Origin: Chryseobacterium indologenes
Lineage (GTDB): Bacteria > Bacteroidota > Bacteroidia > Flavobacteriales > Weeksellaceae
Direction of reading: 5' to 3'
Assembly: GCF_001295265.1 (NCBI RefSeq)
Contig: NZ_LJOD01000006.1
Location: 124,001-188,000, forward strand
Length of the DNA: 64,000 nt
The position numbers were made by a program, and so were the translations under genes. Position 1 is the first letter of the stretch. Every line of letters starts with the position of its first letter. Positions 1-7,706 of this stretch are shown here, in pieces. The notes under the pieces are model-generated. The model had not been told where the DNA came from and searched no databases. It worked only from the letters and a program-made list of their open reading frames with translations.

Positions 1-2
1 TC

Positions 3-1121
3 ACAGCAGTAGGGCAGGCAGCTATGGCGATGGTGGAAGAGGTAAGAAGACAGTTCCGTGAAATTCCGGGAATTCTGGAAGGAAAAGCACAGCCTGAATA
101 TGAAAAATGCGTCGCAATTTCTACCGATGCTTCCATCAGGAAAATGATGCTTCCGGGCGCTATCGCCATTGTATCCCCATTGCTGATTGGTTTTATCTTC
201 GGACCTGAAGTATTAGGAGGTTTTCTGGCAGGAGCTACTGTTTGTGGGGTTCTGATGGGGATGTTCCAGAATAATGCCGGCGGTGCCTGGGATAATGCTA
301 AAAAATCTTTTGAAAAAGGAGTGGATATCAATGGGCAGACCTACTATAAAGGTTCAGAACCCCATAAAGCTTCTGTAACCGGAGATACGGTGGGGGATCC
401 TTTTAAAGATACTTCCGGACCGTCTATGAACATCCTGATCAAGCTGATGTCCATTGTTTCATTGGTAATTGCTCCAACGCTGGCAGTACTGCATAAAGAT
501 AAGATAGAAGCTAACAGAAAGGCTAAACTGGAAAGCTTAACCGGCATTTCCGGTGCAGGTACTTCAACAGCTCATGCTGATCTTCAGGTTATTCCGGCAG
601 CTTCCGGAGAAATTAAAGGCCACCTTAATGAAAACGGTGATTTTGTATATGATACCGGAAATATGCAGGAAATTAAGCTGAAAGGCGGCAAAACAATATC
701 TGTGGGTGAAGGAAGCAAACTGTACCAGCTGTATAATGCAGTAAATAAAAAAGATCAATCTATATTGGATCCTAATATCTGGTATACTATTGAAAACCTT
801 TACTTTGAAACCGGGTCAAGCGACCTGAAAGCAGGATCTGAAATACAACTGAACAATCTTGCAGAGCTCTTAAATGCTTATCCGGATCTTAAGATTAAAT
901 TAGGCGGATATACAGACAATACCGGAAATGAAGAAAGCAATCTGAAACTATCTAACCTGAGAGCTCAGACGGCAAAACTTAAGCTTCTGGAATTAGGAAT
1001 TCCGTCAGACAGGATAGAAGCGGATGGCTATGGTTCACAGCATCCCGTATGCGCTGCCAATGATACCGATGAATGTAAAGCTAAAAACAGAAGAATTGAT
1101 GTAAGGGTTCTGGCTCTGTAA
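3..1121 (+). CDS. hppA: Membrane-bound ion-translocating pyrophosphatase, C-terminal part, fused to an OmpA domain (5' end outside window)
   Basis: The open frame runs in from the left edge, so the ATG at 24 is internal and the gene is partial. The first ~160 visible residues match the last membrane segments of H+/Na+-pumping pyrophosphatases, including the conserved [15 protein letters not shown] loop and the NILIKLMSI helix. These enzymes hydrolyse PPi on the cytoplasmic side and pump H+ or Na+ across the inner membrane. After a ~100-residue linker the last ~110 residues form an OmpA-like peptidoglycan-binding domain ([28 protein letters not shown]). The C-terminus of these pumps faces the periplasm, so the extra domain could anchor the pump to the cell wall. 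H+ versus Na+ and K+ dependence cannot be judged because the deciding residues lie upstream. Confidence 0.9.
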   Translation, partial: TAVGQAAMAMVEEVRRQFREIPGILEGKAQPEYEKCVAISTDASIRKMMLPGAIAIVSPLLIGFIFGPEVLGGFLAGATVCGVLMGMFQNNAGGAWDNAKKSFEKGVDINGQTYYKGSEPHKASVTGDTVGDPFKDTSGPSMNILIKLMSIVSLVIAPTLAVLHKDKIEANRKAKLESLTGISGAGTSTAHADLQVIPAASGEIKGHLNENGDFVYDTGNMQEIKLKGGKTISVGEGSKLYQLYNAVNKKDQSILDPNIWYTIENLYFETGSSDLKAGSEIQLNNLAELLNAYPDLKIKLGGYTDNTGNEESNLKLSNLRAQTAKLKLLELGIPSDRIEADGYGSQHPVCAANDTDECKAKNRRIDVRVLAL

Positions 1122-1143
1122 CTAAAAAGATAAAATATACTAT

Positions 1144-1171
1144 AAGACACCGCATTTGTGGTGTCTTTTTT
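1144..1171 (+). terminator. Rho-independent terminator of the pyrophosphatase gene
   Basis: An AAGACACC/GGTGTCTT stem with an 8-nt loop is followed by a T run, 22 bases after the stop codon. Confidence 0.85.
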
Positions 1172-1246
1172 AGTGATTTGAAAGATTTCATTACCTTTTA
1201 TTATATGAATTAAAGGTTATTTAATCTGCAAAACATTTATAAGAGG

Positions 1247-1274
1247 AAAACATACCAATCTTGTTGGTATGTTT
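1247..1274 (-). terminator. Terminator of the downstream-oriented aminotransferase gene
   Basis: A perfect 11-bp inverted repeat (AAACATACCAA/TTGGTATGTTT, loop of 5) lies just past the minus-strand stop. On the minus strand the stem ends in T residues. Confidence 0.7.
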
Positions 1275-1291
1275 TATATGAAATAAAGGGA

Positions 1292-2431
1292 TTAAAGATT
1301 CTTTCTAAGGTATTCCATTGCCTGAATAATCACTTCATCTTTTTTGGCAAAGCTAAACCGTATATAATCTGAATTCTGTTTGGAGTGATAAAATGCAGAA
1401 AGAGGAAGGCAGGCTGTTTTCTTTTCAACAGTCAGCCATTTGGAAAACTCTACATCGGTCATCGTTTTGGAAATATTTCTGAAATTAACAATTTGAAAAA
1501 CACTGCCTTCTGCCTTCTCTAGAGTTTCGAAAGGGGTGTTTTGAGCCATCTCATAAAAAAGATCTCTCTTCTTCTGCATCAGTCTCTGGTTTTCAGACGG
1601 GTCAAAGATTTCCAGATATTTTGCCAGCGCATATTGTGCCGGGGCATTGGCGCTATAAGAAATATACTGCTGGTGGCATCTGAATTTTGAAGTCAGATCT
1701 TCAGACGCTACCAAATAGCTCACTTTCCAGCCGGAGGTATGAAACATTTTTCCAAAGGAAAAAATACAAAACGTTCTGTTTTTAAGCTCCGGATGCAGCA
1801 ATGAACTGTAATGTTCGATGCCGTCATAACAGTAGGTGTCGTAAATCTCTTCTGAAATCAGATAAATTTCCTGATCTTTAATCAGCTCGTACAGCTGCTG
1901 CCAGTCGTTTTGTTTCCAAATTTTTCCGGTAGGATTCTGCGGGGAATTAACGATGACTGCTTTTGTTTTTTGGGAAATACATGTTTGAAACTTTTCCCAG
2001 TCTATAGCAAAATTCTCGTCAAGGTCATAATAGACAGGAGTTCCTCCGTTGATCACTACAGAGGGTCCGTACGTATAATAAGAAGGCTGTATGATGATGA
2101 CTTCATCTTCCTGATTCAGAATAGATTTTAGAGCAGTATGTAAAGCAAAGGTTGCACATGGAATAATTGTAACTTCGTTGTCTTTAAGTTTAATGCTGTT
2201 TTTTCGCAGTTTATTAAACTGTATAATATTTTTGATAAGGAGCGGATTGCCTGCCAGGGGCTCATACTGATGACTGTCATGCTCTGCAGCTTCTTTGAGA
2301 AATATTTTCAGACGGCTGTCAATGTCAAAATCAGGAAGCCCGAGAGAAAGATCAAAACTATTGTGTCTGGAAGCAAGATCAGACATTTCTGTGAAAAATG
2401 AATAATGAGTAAACCCGTAAATTTTTTCCAT
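1292..2431 (-). CDS. PLP-dependent aminotransferase, class I/II (methionine/kynurenine aminotransferase-like)
   Basis: The 379-residue protein has the full fold-type I aminotransferase layout: the Y-x-P-L-A-G-N substrate/PLP region near residues 56-62, NSPQNPTG at 162-169, the PLP lysine in SFGKMFHTSGWK (Lys228), and a C-terminal IRFSFAKKD segment with the carboxylate-binding arginine. The order and spacing resemble the YbdL/KAT III branch, which transaminates methionine, glutamine or kynurenine with 2-oxo acids. Substrate choice is inferred. The gene stands alone, divergent from the peptidase gene downstream, and has its own terminator. The ATG at 2431 is used because no upstream in-frame start is better. 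Confidence 0.88.
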   Translation of the reverse strand: MEKIYGFTHYSFFTEMSDLASRHNSFDLSLGLPDFDIDSRLKIFLKEAAEHDSHQYEPLAGNPLLIKNIIQFNKLRKNSIKLKDNEVTIIPCATFALHTALKSILNQEDEVIIIQPSYYTYGPSVVINGGTPVYYDLDENFAIDWEKFQTCISQKTKAVIVNSPQNPTGKIWKQNDWQQLYELIKDQEIYLISEEIYDTYCYDGIEHYSSLLHPELKNRTFCIFSFGKMFHTSGWKVSYLVASEDLTSKFRCHQQYISYSANAPAQYALAKYLEIFDPSENQRLMQKKRDLFYEMAQNTPFETLEKAEGSVFQIVNFRNISKTMTDVEFSKWLTVEKKTACLPLSAFYHSKQNSDYIRFSFAKKDEVIIQAMEYLRKNL

Positions 2432-2668
2432 CTATTCTGTATTTAATTCAAATATAATAAAATTGATATCATATTTTTATCTGAAAGAATATTTTAATAC
2501 GATTTGTGTTGTTGATTATGGTTTTTGTTGTTTATATTTTAAATCTGTCTTGGTTTGAGCAGAAATGAAAATACACTGTATTATCATAATTCCCCTGAAT
2601 AAAGCCAAATTGTAGGGATTATCATCCCGGTTAAATAAAATTTGTTATTTTTAGGCAAATAATTTTTT

Positions 2669-3712
2669 ATGAAAAAACTACTTATACCGTTATTTTCTGC
2701 TGCTGTACTGGTGAGCTGCGGAACGGCAAAAACGGCTGAAGGAGCGCCGGCTCAGTCTTCCTCTTCTGCTAAAGGTGATAAAGCTTTTCTTTCTGCCTAT
2801 AAGTTTATTAAAGCAGATGAATTAAAGAAAAACTTATATGTTATTGCTTCTGATGAAATGGGAGGAAGAGATACTGGCAGCCCGGGGCAGAAAAAAGCGG
2901 GTGAGTATATGATCAACTATTATAAAGGCCTGGGAATATCATATCCTAAAGCACTCGGGTCCTATTATCAGAAAGTGCCATCGGAATTTATGAAGAAAAG
3001 AGGCGGTGGAAATCTCCCGGATTCAGAAAATATTCTGGCATTTATTGAAGGAAGTGAAAAACCGGAAGAAATTGTAGTGATTTCTGCACATTATGACCAT
3101 GTGGGAACCAAAAATGGTGTTGTATATAACGGTGCTGATGATGACGGAAGCGGTACCGTGGCTGTAATGCAGATTGCAAAAGCTTTCCAGGAAGCTAAAA
3201 AAGCAGGAAAAGGACCTAAGAGATCCATCCTGTTTCTTCATGTAACAGGAGAAGAGCATGGCCTGTTCGGGTCAGATTATTATACCAGCAATCCGGTCTT
3301 CCCATTGGCGAATACAGTTGTAGATCTTAATATAGACATGATAGGGCGTGATGATCCGGATAACAGGGGTAAACAATATGTGTATGTAATTGGTTCCGAA
3401 ATGCTGAGCTCCCAGCTTAAAGTAATCAATGAAGAAGCAAATAAGAGAACCAATAATCTGGAGCTGAACTATAAATATGATGATCCGAATGACCCCCAGC
3501 AGCTGTACTATCGTTCAGATCACTATAACTTTGCTAAAAATAACGTTCCGGTAGCATTCTACTTCGACGGAATTCATGAAGACTATCACCGTCCTACAGA
3601 TGATCCGGATAAAATTGATTATCCTTTGCTGGAAAAAAGAACCCAGCTTGTTTTTGCAACAGCCTGGGAAATAGCCAACAGAGCAGAAAGAATAGTTGTA
3701 GATAAAAAATAA
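2669..3712 (+). CDS. M28 family metallopeptidase lipoprotein
   Basis: The signal peptide ends in the lipobox LVSC, giving lipidated Cys17, so the 347-residue protein is exported and membrane anchored. Zinc-ligand motifs of the M28 aminopeptidase fold are in order: SAHYDHVG (His141, Asp143), GADDDGSG (Asp157), the catalytic TGEEHGL (Glu195/Glu196), NIDMIGRDD (Asp223) and EDYHRPTDD (His307). Such enzymes remove N-terminal residues from peptides in the periplasm or at the surface. The gene appears monocistronic. A T-rich -7-like element (TATTTTTA, 2646-2653) lies just upstream but is imperfect. Confidence 0.92.
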   Translation: MKKLLIPLFSAAVLVSCGTAKTAEGAPAQSSSSAKGDKAFLSAYKFIKADELKKNLYVIASDEMGGRDTGSPGQKKAGEYMINYYKGLGISYPKALGSYYQKVPSEFMKKRGGGNLPDSENILAFIEGSEKPEEIVVISAHYDHVGTKNGVVYNGADDDGSGTVAVMQIAKAFQEAKKAGKGPKRSILFLHVTGEEHGLFGSDYYTSNPVFPLANTVVDLNIDMIGRDDPDNRGKQYVYVIGSEMLSSQLKVINEEANKRTNNLELNYKYDDPNDPQQLYYRSDHYNFAKNNVPVAFYFDGIHEDYHRPTDDPDKIDYPLLEKRTQLVFATAWEIANRAERIVVDKK

Positions 3713-3758
3713 CTTTAGGTTGAATTACAGAAATGCAGATTCCATACTGTATTTCTGT

Positions 3759-3872
3759 ATGAGGACCGAAACATTTTACAGAAAATCAGGATGGAAACAA
3801 AATGGAGTGCACGGAAAAGGTGAAATCCGTTTTGAAATGGACTGGTCAACCTGGAACAATAAAAAACAATGA
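3759..3872 (+). pseudogene. C-terminal remnant of a GNAT acetyltransferase
   Basis: A 37-codon frame contains FYRKSGWKQNG followed by GKGEIRFEMDW, the classic last two strands of GNAT N-acetyltransferases (N..A..FYRK.GF...G). All upstream parts, including the acetyl-CoA loop (Q/RxxGxG/A), are missing; the same frame is open back to 3711 but shows no GNAT sequence. Its TGA overlaps the ATG of the following VOC gene (ATGA, 3869-3872), as if the intact acetyltransferase was once translationally coupled to it. It is too short for the usual gene callers. Confidence 0.7.
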
Positions 3873-4231
3873 AACAGAAAATCAAGTCAATCCGCCCGTT
3901 TATCGGTGCTGAAAACTTCGAAATAAGCCGTAACTTTTATAAAGATCTGGGATTTGAAGAATTCGTCTTAGAACCTAAATTGTCCTTATTTATAAAAGAG
4001 GAAACTGCTTTTTATCTACAGGATTATTATGCCAAAGACTGGATAGATAATACCATGGTTTTTATGGAAGTGGAAAATACAGATAGCTTTTATAAAGAAC
4101 TTCAGGCTTTGAATTTTACTGAAAAATATAAAGGAACCAGACTTACTCCGGTAAGAACGTTGGAGTGGGGGAAAGAATGCTTCGTTCATGATCCGTCCGG
4201 GATTTTATGGCATTTTGGTGAATTCTTTTAA
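3869..4231 (+). CDS. VOC (glyoxalase/bleomycin-resistance-like) family protein
   Basis: The 120-residue protein is the size of a single VOC unit made of two beta-alpha-beta-beta-beta modules. It starts with the typical IRPFIGAENFEISRNFYKDLGF module and ends with the metal-site-like FVHDPSGILWHFGEF. In families of this kind the fold supports metal-dependent isomerase or dioxygenase activity, or drug binding. The substrate is unknown. It shares a 4-base overlap with the truncated acetyltransferase upstream and lies 11 bases before the endonuclease V-like gene, so the three were probably one transcript. Confidence 0.85.
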   Translation: MKQKIKSIRPFIGAENFEISRNFYKDLGFEEFVLEPKLSLFIKEETAFYLQDYYAKDWIDNTMVFMEVENTDSFYKELQALNFTEKYKGTRLTPVRTLEWGKECFVHDPSGILWHFGEFF

Positions 4232-4242
4232 GTTAAGATATT

Positions 4243-4743
4243 ATGATTTACGCGTTTGATACCTACTATTATGAGGATCATGCCAATACGGTATGTATTG
4301 CATTTGAAGACTGGACTTCTGAAAAAGAATCTGAAATTTTTACCGAAAAAACAGAAATCAGTTCTGATTATGAAAGTGGAGCTTTTTACAAAAGAGAGCT
4401 TCCCTGCATTCTCAGTCTGCTGAAGAAAATACCCCTGAAGAAAGGAGATCTCATCATTGTAGACGGTTATGTTACCTTGGATAATGACGGGAAAATAGGA
4501 TTGGGGGGATATCTGTACGATGCCCTGGAACAGAAATATCCTATTATCGGAATCGCAAAAAACGGTTTTGCAGCTCCGGATTCTTTACGGAGAACCATAT
4601 TCCGTGGGGAAAGCAAATCTCCCTTATTTCTTACCGTAAAAGGTGCTGATTCTGATGAAATCCTGAAGAAAGTGGAACAAATGCATGGGCCGTACAGAAT
4701 TCCGACATTACTTAAAAAACTGGATCAACTGTCAAGGGCTTAA
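4243..4743 (+). CDS. Endonuclease V-like protein, short divergent form
   Basis: The 166-residue protein keeps the endonuclease V skeleton: an acidic residue in the first strand (FDTYYY, Asp6), a YKRELP segment (Glu52), the IIVDGY strand (Asp74) and GIAK (Lys106). Canonical endonuclease V cuts DNA or RNA next to inosine and uses equivalent D, E, D and K positions. This version is about 50 residues shorter than typical members, and the HPRxxGxA motif after the DGxG strand is replaced by DNDGKIGLGGY. It may therefore be a divergent nuclease with changed substrate. It follows the VOC gene by 11 bases on the same strand. Confidence 0.72.
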   Translation: MIYAFDTYYYEDHANTVCIAFEDWTSEKESEIFTEKTEISSDYESGAFYKRELPCILSLLKKIPLKKGDLIIVDGYVTLDNDGKIGLGGYLYDALEQKYPIIGIAKNGFAAPDSLRRTIFRGESKSPLFLTVKGADSDEILKKVEQMHGPYRIPTLLKKLDQLSRA

Positions 4744-5155
4744 AAGTACACTTTATTAAAAATACTTATCCCGCATAATCTGTGAGATAAAATACCGGTA
4801 AATATCTGCGGATCCAGCCGGCTTTAGTCAAAATCTACACAGTCAGTCTGTAAAAACTGCAATAAATAAAACTGCGTGATTTCATTGCATAAATATTCCA
4901 ACAGACCCCATAGTTTTTATGGATAGGGATGGTAGATCCTGTCACAAATTAATAAAATCAGTGTGTTAAATATTTTTAACCTCAAGGATTAAGCAGGTTG
5001 AGAATTTTCTTTGTATGGGGTGGTTATTCCTTGAGTATTTATTAATATTTTAGTTTTTAATCTTATAAATTATTTTGTTTAATTAATTATCCTGATAATG
5101 TTTCAAAAGTGACAAATATCATCATGTTATTATTTTTATTAATTCTAAATAAATA
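4744..5155. other. Intergenic stretch without a recognised gene
   Basis: No frame of convincing coding character is seen in this ~410-base stretch. The last 150 bases are very A+T-rich and lead into the promoter of the next gene. Confidence 0.6.
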
Positions 5156-5163
5156 TAATTTTG
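5156..5163 (+). promoter_or_regulatory. -7 promoter element of the GEVED protein gene
   Basis: TAATTTTG matches the Bacteroidetes sigma-A -7 consensus TAnnTTTG, 22 bases before the start codon. No clear TTG -33 element is seen, so confidence is moderate. Confidence 0.5.
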
Positions 5164-5185
5164 TTTCAGGAAAATTAAAGAATAC

Positions 5186-6484
5186 ATGAAAAGATTATCT
5201 ACTCTTGCAGCTGTGCTGTTTTATATGATGATGGACGCGCAATACTGCAGTCCTGCATTTCAATATGGGGCAGACAGCAACATGATTACCCATGTCAGCT
5301 TTGGAAATATCAATAATACATCACCGTTTCAATCAGGAACTACCCCAATATATGAAGATTTTACCTCAATATCTACAGATCTGCAGGCTGGTAACAGCTA
5401 TCCAGTATCTGTGAAAGGTCCTTCCGGTACATTTCCGAGTGATGTGGTTATTTTTATAGATTTCAATCAGAATGGGAGTTTTAATGATGCCGGAGAAAGC
5501 TTTTATATCGGCAGACTTGCAGCAGCAAATCCAGCTAATGCTTTTACGTTGACAGGAACGGTAACAGTGCCGGTAAACGCTTCTTCAGGAGCAACAAGAA
5601 TGAGAGTGCTTAAAAATAATAATACAGCAGCTTATTCGGATCCGAATGCACCTAATTCTATCAATACAGCATGTGATAACAATTTAAGGTCGGGGCAGGC
5701 AGAAGACTATACCGTTATGATCTCCGGCAGTAATGCAGGTTTCCCGGCACCATACTGCGGAACTGAAAATATAAGCTCTCATACGGTAAGCGAAATAGGC
5801 AGAGTAGAATTTGCCGGGAAAAGCAATGACAGCAATATCGACGGAAATTCAGAGGTGCTGGAAAATTTTACAGATATTATATTTGATGTGAAGAGAGGCA
5901 GCTCTTATCTGATCTCAATTACAGGAGGAACTCATGGCCAGGCCACTGTTTCAGCATATGCCTATATAGACCTTAATCACGACAATATATTTGATGCCGA
6001 TGAAGTATTTAATCTGGGATATTTAGACAATTCTGATCCTGTGAATCATGTGCAGTCAGGAGTGGCTTCAGGAACAATTATGATTCCTTCTGATGCCTTG
6101 CTGGGCCTAACCCGTTTCAGACTGGTAAAAGCATATGAATCAAGTTCGGGGATGGGAACATTGGAAAATCTTCCGTGTCCGTCAGGATGGTTCATAGGAC
6201 AGGTGGAGGATTATACCGTCAATGTGCAGGCAGAAAATCTTGCTACCACAGAAGTATCAAAAAAAGCGGCAGTAAAAATATTCCCTAACCCGACAACCGG
6301 TTCTGTAACCATAAGAACGGAAGGAGGACTGAATCAATACGAAGTATATGATCTCGCCGGACGAAAGCTTCTGGAAGGAAACTCTGCTGTGATAAGCACA
6401 GAGGGATTGGCTGCGGGAACCTACCTGATAAAAATCCGGACTAAAGATCATAAGGTTATAACCGAAAAAATCATAAAAAAATAA
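5186..6484 (+). CDS. Secreted GEVED-domain protein with T9SS type A sorting domain
   Basis: The 432-residue protein has a short N-terminal signal peptide (MKRLSTLAAVLFYMMMDAQ). Two tandem GEVED-type beta-sandwich units follow. Each contains a DxNxxGxFxDxxE calcium-like loop (DFNQNGSFNDAGE; DLNHDNIFDADE) and ends in a GQAEDYTV/GQVEDYTV motif. The last ~75 residues are a type IX secretion sorting domain (FPNPTTG, VYDLAGRKL, LAAGTYLIKI, terminal KIIKK). It should cross the outer membrane through the T9SS, of which porQ lies at 58.6 kb, and be released or anchored on the surface. GEVED units are carried by many exported enzymes and adhesins. No catalytic domain is visible here. Confidence 0.88.
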   Translation: MKRLSTLAAVLFYMMMDAQYCSPAFQYGADSNMITHVSFGNINNTSPFQSGTTPIYEDFTSISTDLQAGNSYPVSVKGPSGTFPSDVVIFIDFNQNGSFNDAGESFYIGRLAAANPANAFTLTGTVTVPVNASSGATRMRVLKNNNTAAYSDPNAPNSINTACDNNLRSGQAEDYTVMISGSNAGFPAPYCGTENISSHTVSEIGRVEFAGKSNDSNIDGNSEVLENFTDIIFDVKRGSSYLISITGGTHGQATVSAYAYIDLNHDNIFDADEVFNLGYLDNSDPVNHVQSGVASGTIMIPSDALLGLTRFRLVKAYESSSGMGTLENLPCPSGWFIGQVEDYTVNVQAENLATTEVSKKAAVKIFPNPTTGSVTIRTEGGLNQYEVYDLAGRKLLEGNSAVISTEGLAAGTYLIKIRTKDHKVITEKIIKK

Positions 6485-6525
6485 ACATATATCTAAATCA
6501 TATCCATATCAATTTTTGTTTTTTT

Positions 6526-6556
6526 AAACCGGCAGGCCATATTCTGTCGGTTTTTT
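6526..6556 (+). terminator. Terminator after the GEVED protein gene
   Basis: An AAACCGGCAG/CTGTCGGTTT stem (one G-T pair) with an 8-nt loop runs into a T6 tract. Confidence 0.8.
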
Positions 6557-6837
6557 CTTTATCAAAATAAGAGACCGCCGAAACACCTGTATTTAAGAGA
6601 CTTTTAACTAAAATGTGCTTCCGGTGGGTAATTGTTAAAACATTCCTGTTCCTTTTAACATTTTATTCCTGAAATTTATCAAAACTTTATATTTCCGGCG
6701 TTTTCGTCTGTTGAAAAATTGAAGTTATTTTACAGAAAATTAAAAGCCATGAATTTATGATCAGGCCGTCTGTAAAAGATGACTTACAAATATCCTGTTC
6801 TGTCTTTCAGGCGATTGTTAACGGGAAAAATAATAAC
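6557..6837. other. Upstream region of the GLPGLI gene with an inverted repeat
   Basis: No gene is seen. TGTTAAAA (6633-6640) and TTTTAACA (6653-6660) form an 8-bp inverted repeat with a 12-base spacer, a possible operator. A TATATTTC element lies ~20 bases further downstream. Its role is inference only. Confidence 0.35.
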
Positions 6838-7656
6838 ATGAAGAAAACAGTACTTATGGCAGTTATGGCTGCCGGCTTTTGGGGCAAAGCCCAGACACAC
6901 CGATTCATTTACGATGTCGTTTACAAAAAAGACGCAGATTCAGAAGTCCTTACCAAAGAGAATTTTCACCTGGATATCCATCCTGAAAAAGTAGAATATT
7001 ACCAAAGGGATTTCTTTATTGCAGATTCTCTGATCACCAATAACCTTCAGTTTCCCAAAGATACCAAACTGAATACTTCCAGCATCATCTATCATAAAAC
7101 AGGTAGTGAAAATTATGATGAATATGACCTTATGGAAGATACCGTTTTAAAGCTTCAGACTAAAGATACCCAGCAATGGAAGCTCACGGGAGAAAGTAAA
7201 AAAGTAAAGGATCTTCAGCTTCAGAAAGCAACAACAAGCTATGGTGGAAGAGAATGGACAGCCTGGTTTGCCAAGGATATTCCTTTTCAGGAAGGTCCTT
7301 ATAAATTCCATGGCCTGCCGGGGCTGATTGTAGAGCTTTACGATAATAAAAACAATTATAAATTTGAGCTGGTTAAGTCCGTTAAACTGGATAAGCCGGT
7401 TAAAAATATGTTTATTGACATGTCGAGGGAAAAAAGTGTACCGGTTACCTGGGAAAAATACAAATCAACGAAACTTGCATTCTATGATTCTCCGATTAAT
7501 TTCATCAGGAACGGAGCGCAGGGAGATCAGTTCTTCCTGAACGACGGAACAAAAGTAAATGCAGCCAATAGAAGAGAAGTGAATGAGAGAATGAAACAGG
7601 ACATCAAAAGGTTTAACAATCCTGTTGAGCTGGATAAAAAGATTATATACCCTTAA
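6838..7656 (+). CDS. GLPGLI family secreted protein
   Basis: The frame is open from 6757, but the ATG at 6838 begins a proper signal peptide (MKKTVLMAVMAAGFWGKAQ) and is preferred, giving 272 residues. The family signature appears as FHGLPGLIVELYD near residue 160, followed by the usual NNYKFELV strand. GLPGLI proteins are common exported proteins of Flavobacteriia. Their function is unknown and they are often found beside TonB-dependent receptors, which is not the case here. The gene is alone on its strand and ends in a bidirectional terminator. Confidence 0.88.
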   Translation: MKKTVLMAVMAAGFWGKAQTHRFIYDVVYKKDADSEVLTKENFHLDIHPEKVEYYQRDFFIADSLITNNLQFPKDTKLNTSSIIYHKTGSENYDEYDLMEDTVLKLQTKDTQQWKLTGESKKVKDLQLQKATTSYGGREWTAWFAKDIPFQEGPYKFHGLPGLIVELYDNKNNYKFELVKSVKLDKPVKNMFIDMSREKSVPVTWEKYKSTKLAFYDSPINFIRNGAQGDQFFLNDGTKVNAANRREVNERMKQDIKRFNNPVELDKKIIYP

Positions 7657-7661
7657 TCATA

Positions 7662-7702
7662 AAAAATTTCGGGCATTCCAGAACGGAATGCCCGAAATTT
7701 TT
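7662..7702. terminator. Bidirectional terminator between convergent genes
   Basis: A perfect 18-bp stem (arms 7662-7679 and 7685-7702, loop AGAAC) with A- and T-rich ends sits between the convergent GLPGLI and helicase genes and serves both strands. Confidence 0.9.
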
Positions 7703-7706
7703 ATCA

